Shown here piece after piece: positions 10,736-25,376 of a stretch of 64,000 nt of DNA. The stretch lies in the NCBI GenBank assembly GCA_963693315.1, contig OY856187.1:425312429-425376428 (forward strand), given 5' to 3'. The notes under the pieces were generated by a model that made no database searches, was not told the origin of the DNA, and saw only the letters and a list, made by a program, of their open reading frames with translations. A program made the translations under genes and the position numbers. Positions within the stretch are counted from its first letter, which is position 1. Every line of letters starts with the position of its first letter. The stretch comes from Diogma glabrata. Taxonomy: Eukaryota; Arthropoda; Insecta; Diptera; Cylindrotomidae.

Positions 10736-11183
10736 TGTTTTATAAAACCAATTTGATTAAAAAACACGTATGTTTTTTGATTAAAAAAACACATGTGTTG
10801 GCAGGCAACATTTATCTTTAGAATATCATTACAAATGGCCCAAAAAATATAATTTAAACTTGTATTGCGCATGCGGTTCTATATCTTTAAATTATGTTTT
10901 ACAAATTATTATTTTAGTAATTTCAGCCAATAATTTTACATTTAAGAGAAAACGATTAAAATAAGATGTAAACAAAATAAATACAATGCAATTTGTACCG
11001 TATATCTAGTAAACAAAAATATTCTTATTAGAAAGAAAATGACATTCGTATTTCATTTCTGCTCGAACTCATTAATATCGAAATTGTTTGTGGAGATTTC
11101 TAAAATACGAATAAAATCCATTTTACTGTTTGTTTTCATTTTTATTACACTACAACAAAACCAATACTAAATTGAAAATTAAT
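10736..11183. other. Spacer upstream of SLC35C1 / 3' of mRpL1
   Basis: Promoter side of SLC35C1 and 3' end of mRpL1 (both leftward). A TTTATT at 11141-11146 is the likely minus-strand AATAAA signal of mRpL1, about 40 nt past its stop. A short duplicated motif around TTTTTTGATTAAAAAA(A)CAC lies near 10755-10795. No gene is seen. Confidence 0.5.
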
Positions 11184-12366
11184 TTAATTTTCTCTTGCTT
11201 CTTTTGTTAATTCCTCTTCAATCTCTTCTATTTCATCATTTGGATTGGTTTTTGATTCCTTTCCCGATTTAACTTGAATTTCCGGAATATATAAGAATGG
11301 ATTAATTTTTAGTTGTTCCGGTGACGGAGGACTTTTAAGTAAAACTCTAGTGATAAATTTGCCTTCACGTTTTGGCCGTACTGAATTGACATCTTTTAGT
11401 AACTCAACTAAATTCTCTTTAAGATGTTGTTCGCTCATTGTAAGCTATGAAAACTTTATAATAAAATTTTAATACTTAAAATTTATCAACCAAACTTACT
11501 TTGCCAATGCATGTCCGTATTAAGCCGAAATCTTTCTGAATTTCATCTTTTGCAGCGGTATATTGCACTCCATTCAAAAATTTCTTCACCATTTCGCCTA
11601 TATTTGCTCCTAACGTTCCACTTTTTGGATTTGGAAAGTTTTTTTTCATTAAACCTCTAATTGCGACTAGTTCGGGTAATATATTTGGATGTGCAATAAA
11701 ATAATCATAATCTGCTAATAAGAGATCACCATTTTGGACATCTTTAATAATTTCAGGCCCACCAACATAGGATGCTCCTGATTCTGTTGCTTCTTTTAAA
11801 AATTCCGAGCCTTTTGCGAAAACCAATACTTTTCGATCCTCTCCATGATCAAATTTATGTGGAATCATAGCCATTCTTTGAAAATTGTCAACAAACCTTG
11901 TTGCCTTTTCCCCCTGCATATTCAGTTCAACTTCAACATTGAGAGGAGCATTTGGGACGTTATACATTGTTGGGTGATGTGTTTCTTTATGACACTGGAT
12001 GGCTTCTTCCACATCATAAACCCTCCAACGATAATATCTTCCAACCCAAACATTGTCTGTTGGGATAGCTTTCCACGTATCGTCAACATGTTTATTTGTT
12101 TTCAACAACGCTAATCTAAAACCAATATTCGAAAATAAAATAACCAGAGTTAAATAATTATTTTCATATTACTTGTCTTTTCCCCGTTGATTGTGTGGAA
12201 TAAAACCAACTTTTTTAATTTCAATTTTAACCTTTTTCTTTCTAGCTTTTTCACGAGTCCCTTTTCTCGCCGCTTCGTAGCAACTGGTGATATGAAGAAG
12301 TCGAAGTGGTTGTGCTTGGCATTGAATATTTAATTTAGTTAATAAAGAAAGGCAAGACAGTTGCAT
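11184..12366 (-). CDS. mRpL1: Mitochondrial ribosomal protein L1 (uL1m)
   Basis: Component of the mitochondrial large ribosomal subunit (L1 stalk). Three exons: 12173-12366, 11500-12115 and 11184-11444. Introns are 57 and 55 bp with GT-AG ends, and phases give 356 residues. The N-terminus is basic with few acidic residues ([20 protein letters not shown]...), as expected for a mitochondrial targeting peptide, followed by a lysine-rich stretch. The animal-specific [17 protein letters not shown] precedes the L1 core: [56 protein letters not shown] and [20 protein letters not shown]. The last exon holds [20 protein letters not shown] and an acidic tail. The start is the only upstream ATG giving a targeting-like leader. 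Confidence 0.95.
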
Positions 12367-13118
<752 letters not shown>

Positions 13119-13131
13119 CGGCCCTCCTGGA
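13119..13131 (-). other. Candidate polypurine tract
   Basis: On the minus strand the sequence directly before the 3' LTR reads AGGAGGGCCG, purine-rich as needed for plus-strand DNA priming in LTR elements. It is short and interrupted by CC, so this is a position-based call. Confidence 0.5.
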
Positions 13132-13153
13132 TTGACAGCCGCCTCGGTGTCAT

Positions 13154-16100
13154 CTAACTGTCAAACCTTAAAAACCCGCTTTCATCAGTAGATATAATCG
13201 ATTCATTTGGTTTATTCTGCGTTGGTTCCCTTTCCTGTTCATCTTCTGTACTATCATCTTCATCGGATAAACCTACATAATAATTCTTCATAAATTCGGC
13301 TGATGTAGAAGTCATCTGTGGTCCTTCGGTGTTATTGGATTTTTTGACATCATAACGATCGTTAGGTTTCACTCTAATGACCTCATACGGTCCGAAGAAC
13401 TTAGGCTGAATCTTAAGACCACTTCCGAACTGAGTTCGTTTAATGACTACCCAGTCTCCTACTTTGTACAGAGTAGCCCTTTTTCTCTTTTTGTTATAAG
13501 TCCGTTTATTTTCCTCTTGAACCTTCTCAATTTGTATTTTAGCCTCATTCCTCGAAATCTCACGTTCATTACAAAATGACTCCGTTACTTCAGCTTCCAA
13601 AAACTCTTGAACACGTAAGTCTTCTGGACTGCGCATTTTCGTTCCGAATAATAACTCAAACGGAGATCGACTGATTGAACGATGAAAAGTATTATTGATG
13701 TATCGCTGTACTCTATCCACGTATTTCCACCAATCCTCCGGATTCTCGTGTGACAATTTGGCTAAAACAGGTATGATTACACGGTTGATCCTTTCGACTT
13801 GGCCGTTTCCTGTCGACATACCAGTAGTAATCATGTGATGATCAATACCTTCATCTTCGCAATATTGTTTAAATTCCTTAGAAGTAAAAGCAGTTCCCCT
13901 GTCCGAAATAATATTCTTTGGACTGCCAAATACCGTTTTCTGTAATTCCAATTTTGTAATAACTTCCTTAGATGCAGTGCTTCGAGTCGGATACAACCAT
14001 ACAAACTTGGTGAATCCATCTACGATACAAAATATGTATTTACATTGTTTTCTAGAAGCGGTAAGACTGCCAAGATGATCAACGTGGTATGTATTTAATT
14101 GTAGGTCACCTTTCGGGATTGGGTTTAATAGGCCATCTTGTTTTCCATTCTTTCGATTGATTAAGATGCACCTTACACAATTCCTTATAAATCCTTCCAC
14201 TCTTTCACTCATGTTCGGAAAATAGTATTGCCGCTGAATAAGCTCTAATGTTCTCCTTGTCCCTAAATGACCCTGTTCGTGACATACTCTTATCACTTCA
14301 TTCTGCATTTTCTTTGGCACCATAAGACAACTGTTACCCCTTAAATACTTAAAAATAACACCGTTAGTTTTAATATAATCTTCATATGTACCTGAATCCA
14401 AAAGACGGGAAATAAGTTGAATGTTCTGATCATCTTTCTGGGCAGCTTTTACTTGACAAGTGACATCATCCTGCAACACACATAGTATTGGACTTCTTGA
14501 CAATGCGTCTACATGGCGCATTCTATTCGATATTCGATGCTCCAATTCGAAGTCGAACTCTTGCAAACACAACGCCCAGCCTGCGATACGGGATGATAAC
14601 TCTTTCTTTTCCATAGTACTTTTGAAAGCAGCACAATCAGTAATAATTTTTATGCGAAGACCCAGCAAATGAACACGAAACTTCTTCAATGCACACACTA
14701 TAGCCAACACCTCTAGTTCATAGCTTGTATATTTTTCTTCACAGGCAGTTGTCTTCCGACTGTAATAAAATACAGGATGCATTGTGTCATCCTTCATACT
14801 TTGTTGCATTACATTAGCACCAAGACCGATCTTACTGGCGTCCGTAAATAACTCAGTGTTTGCTGTTGGTGAATAGATCTGTAGCACCGGCTTAGAGGTC
14901 AACACATGTTTTAACTTCTCAAACGCCAGTTTTTCCTCTGGACCGAACAGAAATTTGACGTTCTTTCGAAGAAGATTAGTTAACGGTCTAGCTATCACGG
15001 CATATCCTTCCTCAAACTTCCTGAAATATCCCGTGAGGCCAAGAAATCGTTGAATCTGTACTACATTCCTTGGCTCCGGAAACTTTAAGATGGCAACCGT
15101 TTTATTCTTTGATGGTTTCACGCGACCACCTTCGATTTGATATCCCAAATAATCGACACGCTTTACCAAAAATTCACACTTGGACCATTTAATTTCTAGT
15201 CCATTATTTTGAGCGACATCTAGAACACGCTCTAATTTCAGTACTGCTTCCTCTTCAGTGAGTGCTGGGATTATTAGATCGTCCATGTACACACATACAA
15301 CTTTATCCAGACACAGTTGACGAAAAATCTCGTTTATGAACCGTTGAAACACGGCAGGAGAGTTGCACAACCCAAATGGTACTCTCAGAAACTCGTACTG
15401 CCCAAAAGGTGTGACGAACGAAGTATACTTGATCGAATGTTCAGCTATAGGTACATGAAAGAAGCCATTACGCAAATCGAGTGTACAAAACAATTGAGCA
15501 TCTTGCAGTTGGTCAATCTGTTCATCTACAATCGGCAGTGGATACCGATCCTTTATAATGACCTTATTGAGCCTGCGGTAGTCAACGCATAATCTTTTCT
15601 TGCCATCCTTCTTATTGGCCAAAACTATAGGACTGGCATAGTTGGAGATACTAGGTCTAACAATTCCTTCCGATATCCATTCCTCAATTTGGTTCTGTAC
15701 CACAGCGGTTTCTAAAGGCGACAATCTTCGTGGCTTCTGGTAGATTGGCCTGTAATCTGATAAAATAATTTTCATTTCCATTTTTATATTTGACATACCT
15801 TTTTGACTGTCATAGCCAACAATCATCTTCTGGACTTTGTCTGCTAATGCACGATCTTGAATGTGATCTAAATTTAAATCATCCTTTCTTTCAATGGCAT
15901 AAATAGAAAGTTCAGGCCCCAATTTCCGAACACTAACACCATCCGGTCTCAACACAGTTTCAGTTTGTGCTAGCAACTCGTTCCCAACAATCACATCATA
16001 GGGCAGGATCCCATCCTCAGCAACATGAACGGTTGTCCGATATGTCTCACCATCTATGACCATGTTACACGTTATTCTGCCAATCGTATACATAGTGCGT

Positions 16101-16945
16101 GAGCCAACTCCTTTAAACGATGTTGTTACCCGCTCCATTTCTGGTTGATACCACTTTTCAAGTTTTCCTTTAGCTATGAAATTAAGATCACTTCCACTGT
16201 CGATCAGTGCATACATCTCATAACCTTCAATAGCAATCCGTTTGACATATCGATCCCGATCTTGTCTAACTGCTGCACATACATTTGGATTGTTATCGTT
16301 TTTTTTCTGACATTTATTGACTAGATGCCCATATTCGTTGCAACTATAACACTGAGGACCTCGTTGTTTATTGGAACAATCTTTTGACATATGACCCACT
16401 TCATGACATTTGTAGCACTTAACTCTTGGTCTTATCCGCGGGATCTCGGTTTTATCATGTTTGCTTGAGTAAGATGGTATTGATGTTGTTGATTGTGATG
16501 TCTTCTTAGGCAACTTTTTATTTATTTCTTCATAATACCCCAGCTTTTTCTTAAATTCACTAATTGAACTGGCCCCATATAAAATAGTTTTGTTTGGTTC
16601 ATGGTCTTCTATACCTTCTATGCAATATTGGATGATTGCTTCATCTTCCAGCTTGGCCATGTTCCCAAGCTCACGTAAAGACAGGAAATAACTATAATAG
16701 GACTCATCTTTATGCTTTTTCCGTTCACGCAGTTTCCTATGAATGGATGCACTATTTTCAGATGGAGCAAATTCGTTCTTCAAAAAGTTTTGCAATTCTT
16801 CCCACTTCGAAATTAACGTTGTAGTTCGAAGTGCTTTCATTGCATCACCATCCAACAATTTTTTTGCATATGTTGTTGTCTGCACATCAGTCCACTTATA
16901 TATTGTTGCTGCTTCACTAATATCAGCTATCCACTTTTGCAACAT
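13154..16945 (-). CDS. Ty3/gypsy Gag(C-term)-Pol polyprotein
   Basis: One open frame of 1,263 codons. In order: capsid-like helical region (residues about 1-150), two CCHC zinc knuckles (CYKCHEVGHMSKDC at about 177 and CYSCNEYGHLVNKC at about 199), and an aspartic protease with ALIDSGSD near 246. Reverse transcriptase follows with CVDYRRLNKV, LDLRNGFFHVPI and active site YMDD near 553. RNase H covers about 695-815 (TDAS, YELE). Integrase has a zinc finger (HEQGHLG...CVRC, about 889-926) and the catalytic triad D near 955, D near 1015 (ISDRGTAF) and E near 1051 (NGQVERIN). A C-terminal GPYEV-type region follows. All catalytic motifs are intact. The annotated first methionine lies inside gag; the true start is upstream across a frameshift. 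Confidence 0.93.
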   Translation of the reverse strand: MLQKWIADISEAATIYKWTDVQTTTYAKKLLDGDAMKALRTTTLISKWEELQNFLKNEFAPSENSASIHRKLRERKKHKDESYYSYFLSLRELGNMAKLEDEAIIQYCIEGIEDHEPNKTILYGASSISEFKKKLGYYEEINKKLPKKTSQSTTSIPSYSSKHDKTEIPRIRPRVKCYKCHEVGHMSKDCSNKQRGPQCYSCNEYGHLVNKCQKKNDNNPNVCAAVRQDRDRYVKRIAIEGYEMYALIDSGSDLNFIAKGKLEKWYQPEMERVTTSFKGVGSRTMYTIGRITCNMVIDGETYRTTVHVAEDGILPYDVIVGNELLAQTETVLRPDGVSVRKLGPELSIYAIERKDDLNLDHIQDRALADKVQKMIVGYDSQKGMSNIKMEMKIILSDYRPIYQKPRRLSPLETAVVQNQIEEWISEGIVRPSISNYASPIVLANKKDGKKRLCVDYRRLNKVIIKDRYPLPIVDEQIDQLQDAQLFCTLDLRNGFFHVPIAEHSIKYTSFVTPFGQYEFLRVPFGLCNSPAVFQRFINEIFRQLCLDKVVCVYMDDLIIPALTEEEAVLKLERVLDVAQNNGLEIKWSKCEFLVKRVDYLGYQIEGGRVKPSKNKTVAILKFPEPRNVVQIQRFLGLTGYFRKFEEGYAVIARPLTNLLRKNVKFLFGPEEKLAFEKLKHVLTSKPVLQIYSPTANTELFTDASKIGLGANVMQQSMKDDTMHPVFYYSRKTTACEEKYTSYELEVLAIVCALKKFRVHLLGLRIKIITDCAAFKSTMEKKELSSRIAGWALCLQEFDFELEHRISNRMRHVDALSRSPILCVLQDDVTCQVKAAQKDDQNIQLISRLLDSGTYEDYIKTNGVIFKYLRGNSCLMVPKKMQNEVIRVCHEQGHLGTRRTLELIQRQYYFPNMSERVEGFIRNCVRCILINRKNGKQDGLLNPIPKGDLQLNTYHVDHLGSLTASRKQCKYIFCIVDGFTKFVWLYPTRSTASKEVITKLELQKTVFGSPKNIISDRGTAFTSKEFKQYCEDEGIDHHMITTGMSTGNGQVERINRVIIPVLAKLSHENPEDWWKYVDRVQRYINNTFHRSISRSPFELLFGTKMRSPEDLRVQEFLEAEVTESFCNEREISRNEAKIQIEKVQEENKRTYNKKRKRATLYKVGDWVVIKRTQFGSGLKIQPKFFGPYEVIRVKPNDRYDVKKSNNTEGPQMTSTSAEFMKNYYVGLSDEDDSTEDEQEREPTQNKPNESIISTDESGFLRFDS

Positions 16946-17247
16946 ATAACCATCTGTATACCGTTAAATTTTACCATGGAATCCTCTATCTCTCGAAAAG
17001 AAAACGATTGTTGAGACTGCGTCAAACTTTCTCTTTCTTTAAGTTGCATCTCTCTTTTCAATAGTTCGATTTCTTTGTTTTTTAATTCTAAGTCTTTTTG
17101 TAGAGCTGCATTAGACGATGTTCCACCTGAAGCAGTAACTGAAGATGTACGGGAATAATGCATTTCACGATCAACAGCTCTTGCAAATTCTTCTCCATCT
17201 GAACCATCCTCCATGCGACCACGCGTCTTTTTCTTCTCTTTCCCCAT
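16927..17247 (-). CDS. N-terminal Gag segment, frameshifted
   Basis: A short frame starting MGKEKKKTRGRMEDGSDG near the 5' LTR. It is rich in charged residues with a predicted coiled coil (KDLELKNKEIELLKREMQLK). Around 16955-16965 it loses register with the long Gag-Pol frame and runs to a stop at 16927. The long frame continues the same domain in another register, so a small indel probably broke one original frame. A programmed shift this early in gag would be unusual. Confidence 0.75.
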   Translation of the reverse strand: MGKEKKKTRGRMEDGSDGEEFARAVDREMHYSRTSSVTASGGTSSNAALQKDLELKNKEIELLKREMQLKERESLTQSQQSFSFREIEDSMVKFNGIQMVICCKSG

Positions 17248-17460
17248 AAAGAATTATAAACGGGATTAATGCTACACTAACACGTTTTTGATGTTTTTCA
17301 CAAAACTCTATATTAGATTAATCACTCTAACAATCGATTATTCTAGCACACCGCGTATTCTCACTACAACACTTTGTTGAACACAACACACGATCTACCG
17401 TAAGTACACACCACTGTTTCAGTATGCTCACGCCTTTTAATAGCCAGAATCTTCCCGGAC

Positions 17461-17479
17461 GATCCCACTTCTGAAACCA
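17461..17479 (-). other. Primer-binding site, tRNA-Leu type
   Basis: Directly inside the 5' LTR the minus strand reads TGGTTTCAGAAGTGGGATC. It begins TGG (complement of the tRNA CCA end) and closely resembles the tRNA-Leu type primer sites of insect Ty3/gypsy elements. Assignment to Leu is from memory of that pattern. Confidence 0.7.
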
Positions 17480-20297
<2,818 letters not shown>

Positions 20298-20559
20298 GGG
20301 CCATTCCGCGGTAATCGATACCAGAAAGTAAAAAAATAGCATGCAAATATGTATACTTACATAGAAAATTAACAGGCTTTATATTCTAACTTATCATTAT
20401 TTAAAAGAATTTCTATAATATTTTTGCCGATTTCCGTAATATTTTGTTCAAGCCAAGTGAGCGGATTTCAAAGTCTAGCATGGAAAAAAATTACTAAAAT
20501 TGCAACACAATTTTTACGTCAATCACATTCAAAAACCCGCCATTCACATTTTAAAATTT

Positions 20560-21390
20560 TATTTATTTATTTATTAATATCAAAAACATCCAACTGAGCA
20601 TAAGCTCATACAAGGAATTTCCACAATTTTATTCGTTTAAAATAATTTAAAATTTAATTTTAAGTATACAATAATTGCAATAAAAATTATTTCAGCACGG
20701 CGGCAAGTGCAAATAAAAATATATGAAGATTTAAAATTAAAAAAAAAATATAATTAGAGAAAGGTTAAAAAAAGGTTAAAAACCAATTATGTTAAAACTT
20801 TAATATTTAGCCTATTTGAATAATACTATATAATATATATGAATATATGGGTGAATTAAAATATCTTATAGAAAATAGAAAACATTATAATAAAGATTAA
20901 AGAGAACATTAAAAAAAGATTTATCTCAAAAAATATAAAAATAAAAAGTACTATGATCAAAACGACCTGTAACCTCCATTCATCTTAACATCTTCCTGTT
21001 AAGACCCTTCAGCAACTTTCATTTTCAATAAATATGTTTTCTTGGTGTTGTTAGCAAATTGTTGCTTATTTAAAACCCTGGTGGGAGCAGCAACCGCATT
21101 GTAAAGGACAATGCTATGATATAGGAGTGAATTTGGATGAATATTTCCAATGTGTAGATTTGAAGCATTTCTTGTGGCATAGTTGTGATGATAATCATTT
21201 TGCAGAAAACTAGTGTTGGTATGAACGAATTTGTTTACAATATTATGAGTCAGGATCAACAATCTCAGTTCCGCAATGTCACTAACTGATAAGATATTAT
21301 GTAATTGATGGATATATTTAGTGCCATTTGCTGTCTATCTTGCGACTCATTATTATTTGTTGGAAAAACAATTGAAAGCCAGCAGGTAAG
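20560..21390 (-). mobile_element. 5'-truncated LINE, C-terminal RT region
   Basis: The minus-strand frame 20999-21262 encodes a segment with HNYATRNASNLHIGNIHPNS and LLYHSIVLYNAVAAP. This is the arrangement seen at the C-terminus of Jockey/CR1-like LINE proteins (Y-TR--S, then LYNxLP). A 3' UTR follows and ends in an ATAAATAAATAAATAA tail (minus strand) near 20560-20585. The reverse transcriptase core is missing. Confidence 0.65.
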
Positions 21391-22360
21391 TAGTAATCAT
21401 TTTATTGATGAAATTCTAACACAGGCATTTCTGTAACGCCCGTCACAAAATGCATAGAAAAGTTCATCCTACATGAGGCTGACTAGCTTTTATTTTGTAT
21501 TGACCTTACAAAAGTAAGGTTATAGGATTAAACAATCCTTGAAAAATATTCGTGGGAATTAAAATAGACCTTGCGTTAAAATATAGGCTGATTTTTTTGT
21601 GTAATACCCGTCACACCTTACACCCGTTACAATTTTCTTTACTAATGTCATAATTTTTTAAGTGCACAATAGGAATATAAGACGTTCCTCTATGTGTTCC
21701 TCTATGTGTGTCTATGTGTTCCATCTATCTAATATCCCTGTGTGAAAAAATTGATAGATTTTTCAGACCGATGCCCAGTTCAAAAACAAATTTACTATTT
21801 CCAGTGTCTATCACAGTGAGAGACTGGAGGGAGGGCTTTCTTTGCCACTAGTTATGGTAAGAGCGCTGTCGACGGCTGTGTGCAACTGCGACGGATAGAC
21901 TTTAGCGGGCAATAAAGTCTCGGTGCACTCATATCAACATATTCTGGTATTATTATGAATATTTGTCGTCAAATCCAAAGGGCGCGCGTTAAATATCATT
22001 TCGTCAATGAAAACGACATTCATGATCTTCAGTAAGTAGAGTACCGATTAGAGAAGTACCGAAGTAGAGTACACGAGTAAAAGAACCGATGGAATAATGG
22101 AATACTTTAAAGATACCTTAACTGCAAAAACAACACTATTTCAGATACTTGACTGGAAATTCCATTTCATATAGTCCTACAGGGAGTTCAAACTCCCAAA
22201 AATGTCTTTTGTTTAGAGACAAAAATAATCATAAAAGTCCAAAATAATAAAGAAAGTCTTAAAATTTACTTAAAAATTTGTTTAATTTACAATTTACACT
22301 CGTAACACCCGTCACAAATCTTTTAACACCCGTCACAAGCTTTTTTTGTAAAAGAAAAAA

Positions 22361-24230
22361 TATCAAGACTTCGGTCTGGGTTAAGGATTTTGATATAGTT
22401 TTCGGCAAAAAACTTTTATGCGGACATGGTTTTTAGTTAAACTCAGCAAACTACTCAAAAACCTCTCCATTTAGTGTTTCGAGAAAATATTACAAAATCA
22501 CAAATTCATATTTCTTTCAAAATTCCAAAAATTTTGTAAAAAATAAATAAAATCAAACTTTTTCCAATATCCTAAAAATATTCCAAAAATTATTACAAAA
22601 TCAAATATTAGTATTAAACCTTTTTCAAAAATTCTGAAAATATTGCAAAAATTATACAAAATTAAAAATTGAAACTTTTTTCAAAATTCCAAATATTCCA
22701 AAAATTAGAATAAAATCAAATATTTAAACTTTTTCTAAATTCTAATAATATTCCAAAAATTCTTAAAAATTCAAAAATTGAACTTTATTTCAAAATTCTA
22801 AAAATATATATAAAATTAAAAAAAGTTTTTTTTTAAATTCTAAAAACATTCCAAAAATTGGAATAAAATCAAATATTTAAACTTTTTCTAAATTCTAATA
22901 ATATTCCAAAATTTCTTAAAAATTCGAAAATTCAAACTTTTTCCAAAACTAAAAATATTGCAAAAATTATAACAATATCAAAAATTGAAACTTTTTCCAA
23001 AATTACAAAAATTATAATAAAATCAAAAATTTTAAATTTTTTAAAATTCTAAAAATATTCCAAAAATTCTTACAAAATCAAAAATTGAAACTTTTTCAAA
23101 ATTCCAAAAATATTCAAAATCTATAACAAATTCAAAAATGTCCATGTCCAATTTCATTTTCATTTTCAGCAAACTATTCAAAAACCTTCAATTTAGCGAT
23201 TCGAGAAAATATTACAAGATCACAAATTCATATTTCTTTCATAATTCCAAAAATATTGTAAAAATTATAATAAAATCAAACTTTTTTCAACATTCTAAAA
23301 ATATTCCAAAAATTATTACAAAATCAAAAATTAAAACTTTTTCCAAAATTCTTAAAATATTGCAAAAATTATTACAAAATCATATATACAAACGTCTTTC
23401 AAAATTCCAAAAATATTTCAAAAACTGTAACAAATTCAAAAATTTCCATGTCCAATATCATTTTCAATTACATTTACGTCATAAGAACAGGTACATTTTT
23501 TTCCCAAAAAATTGGCTAAAAAAATCAATGAAATCATCTTTTGACACGCTTGACATTATTTTTTTGACAAACTTATAATGCCATAATTCTCTATAATAAT
23601 AATATATTTTCACGTCATACAAATTATTTATTTTATTTTTTTCCAAAAAACTGGGTAAAAAAATAAATAAAAATCTTTCTTTTGACAAGCTTGACAACAT
23701 TTTTTTGACAAACTTATAATGCCATAGTTCTCAATAATAATAATAAAATCATTTCAAACAAAATTTCAATTTAATTTTTTTTTCCGAAAAATTGGGTAAA
23801 AAAATAAATAAAAATCTTTCTTTTGCCACACTTGACAACATTTTTTTGACAAACTTATAATGCAATAATCTAGATTTTGGTCTCACATACCAATCCCGAC
23901 CATCAAGATTTCTCGAAATTCAATGTTCCTATTTCCTTGTTTTGACACACATAATGATTTTTTTGACACACTTCCGGTACAGTTATCGAACACAGCGTCC
24001 TTTCGGACCTGTCTCTTGAGTATACCTATTTTTAGAAAAAAAAATTTTTGAAATGCCTCCAGTGGTTTTCCCTGTAGCGTAGGTAATGACGGTTGGCCTA
24101 CAGACAGACATACATTTTTTTTTTTTGCTTTTTTAGAATCAGTAGGTCCTAAAACGTCGAGAAATGCCAAAAAAAGTGGGGGTAAGAATTTCACTTTGAG
24201 CTAATACTTAGGTCTTTCGGACCGAAGTAA
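22361..24230 (+). mobile_element. Repeat family 1, copy A (TIR ACTTCGGTC)
   Basis: Starts with AAGACTTCGGTCTGGGTTAA and ends, reverse complemented, with TTACTTCGGTCCGAAAGACC, so the ends form short inverted repeats. The interior has a long AT-rich tract of degenerate TTCCAAAAATATT units (22480-23470), three tandem copies of a 141-bp unit (23510-23880), and a unique GC-richer end module (23880-24230). Reverse or palindromic copies occur at 44761-46293 and 48380-51516. No protein is encoded; it is a non-autonomous element. Confidence 0.7.
23510..23880 (+). repeat. 141-bp tandem repeats in copy A
   Basis: Three units, with the landmark GACAAACTTATAATGC at 23566, 23707 and 23848 (spacing 141). 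Each has a CTTTTGACACACTTGACA-like segment, then ATAATAATAAT and a CCAAAAAATTGG region. Units differ by scattered substitutions. Confidence 0.85.
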
Positions 24231-24588
24231 TATAAAAAGTAATATATAAACAAAATACTTAGAGTATAGGAACGGACAATTCTTTAGCTCACAACCTAGT
24301 TATTAACTTTGCGACAAAAATTTCTAGTTTAGCTAAACTCTAATGATTGGTCAACAAGATATCATATTTTGTAAGAGTACTCGTAACACCCGTCACAGGG
24401 CTTAGATCTATTATTACATGTAAACGCTTGAATAATTCTAAATGTGTTTTTGTTTTACTTTAAGAAATCATTAAAATGAATTATATGAAATAAATTATAT
24501 TCAAAACACAGAGATTTTTGTTCTAATTTGGAAATTATATCAGTTTAAATGCGTACAAATGTAAGACCCGTCACTGCGGAATGGCTGC

Positions 24589-24880
24589 TAAACATGAGCC
24601 CTACACATGTCATGAGTGATACTCTGTGTAGGTATTGCAAGATTTAGATTTTATTATTTTCATTGAAAAATATGCGTTTATACATAAGTAAGGTGAAACT
24701 GTTACGAGTACAGAAAAATCTAGACGATTACAGACAGATCTAGACGATTACGGTCACTTCCAGGAAAATAAAATCAACAAAACACAACAAACAAATTAAT
24801 GAAATGAATATTGTTGTTGTTGTCTTCTTCTTAGAATTAGGGTCAACATAAACGATTTTATGAATCAAATCAACATAACG
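24589..24880. other. AT-rich spacer
   Basis: No gene seen. It contains a duplicated TCTAGACGATTAC motif near 24719-24750. Confidence 0.4.
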
Positions 24881-25355
24881 TATAGTAGAATTTTTTTGCC
24901 AGCGAACACAAAATTTGTTTGTTATGCGCATATTGTTTGCACATGCGCATATGGTTTGCACATTCAGTGTCTCGATTAAAATATTAAAAAAAACTATTGG
25001 GGTCCCATTGAAATGGACAAAAAAAACTCATAAAAATTATTAAATTACTATTGAAATTCAACCAATTATAATAGAAAACCAAAAACTAGTAAAAATATTA
25101 ATGATTTTGTAGGCAATGTAACAAAATTTTGATAATTGAAAATAATTATAATAGAATTAAGGACGCCTATGGAAACAAATATCACAACAAACAAAAGGTA
25201 CGAACTAGAAGTAGAAATTTAACTAATATAATTGTTTTGAAAACAAATTTATCCCAAAATAAATAATACATCTCTGTTTTACTTTTTGTCTCATCTTTTA
25301 TCTCTTGCTGCGTTCCTAGCTGTCAAAAATTCGCTGGCAAAAAAATTCTACTATA
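24881..25355. repeat. MITE with perfect 26-nt inverted ends
   Basis: 24881-24906 (TATAGTAGAATTTTTTTGCC then AGCGAA) is the exact reverse complement of 25330-25355. If the outer TA at each end is a target duplication, the element is a Tc1/mariner-type MITE of about 471 bp. The interior is AT-rich and non-coding. Identical ends suggest a young copy. Confidence 0.8.
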
Positions 25356-25376
25356 AAATAATCGAATATTCTAATA

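Larger units (their letters stand above)
20298..24588. mobile_element. 4.3-kb segment with inverted ends and CCCGTCAC repeats
   Basis: The left end reads GGGCCATTCCGCGGTAA after TAA. The right end, reverse complemented, reads GCAGCCATTCCGCAGTGA and is followed by TAA. This fits short terminal inverted repeats with a possible TAA target duplication, as in PIF/Harbinger-like elements. Seven or so copies of a (T)AACACCCGTCAC motif lie at about 21433, 21601, 21617, 22302, 22324, 24382 and 24561, the last overlapping the end. Nested inside are a LINE fragment and another repeat. No transposase is visible, so it would be non-autonomous. The ends rest on only about 15 bp. Confidence 0.45.

Noticed and set aside
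22480..23470. CRISPR-like array of regularly spaced short repeats
   Set aside because: Units are degenerate AT-rich repeats without unique spacers, in a eukaryotic transposon; not CRISPR.
23883..24194. 103-codon minus-strand frame with FLAFLDVLGPTDSKK-like text
   Set aside because: It lies in the end module of a non-coding repeat; the other copies of that module do not keep the frame.
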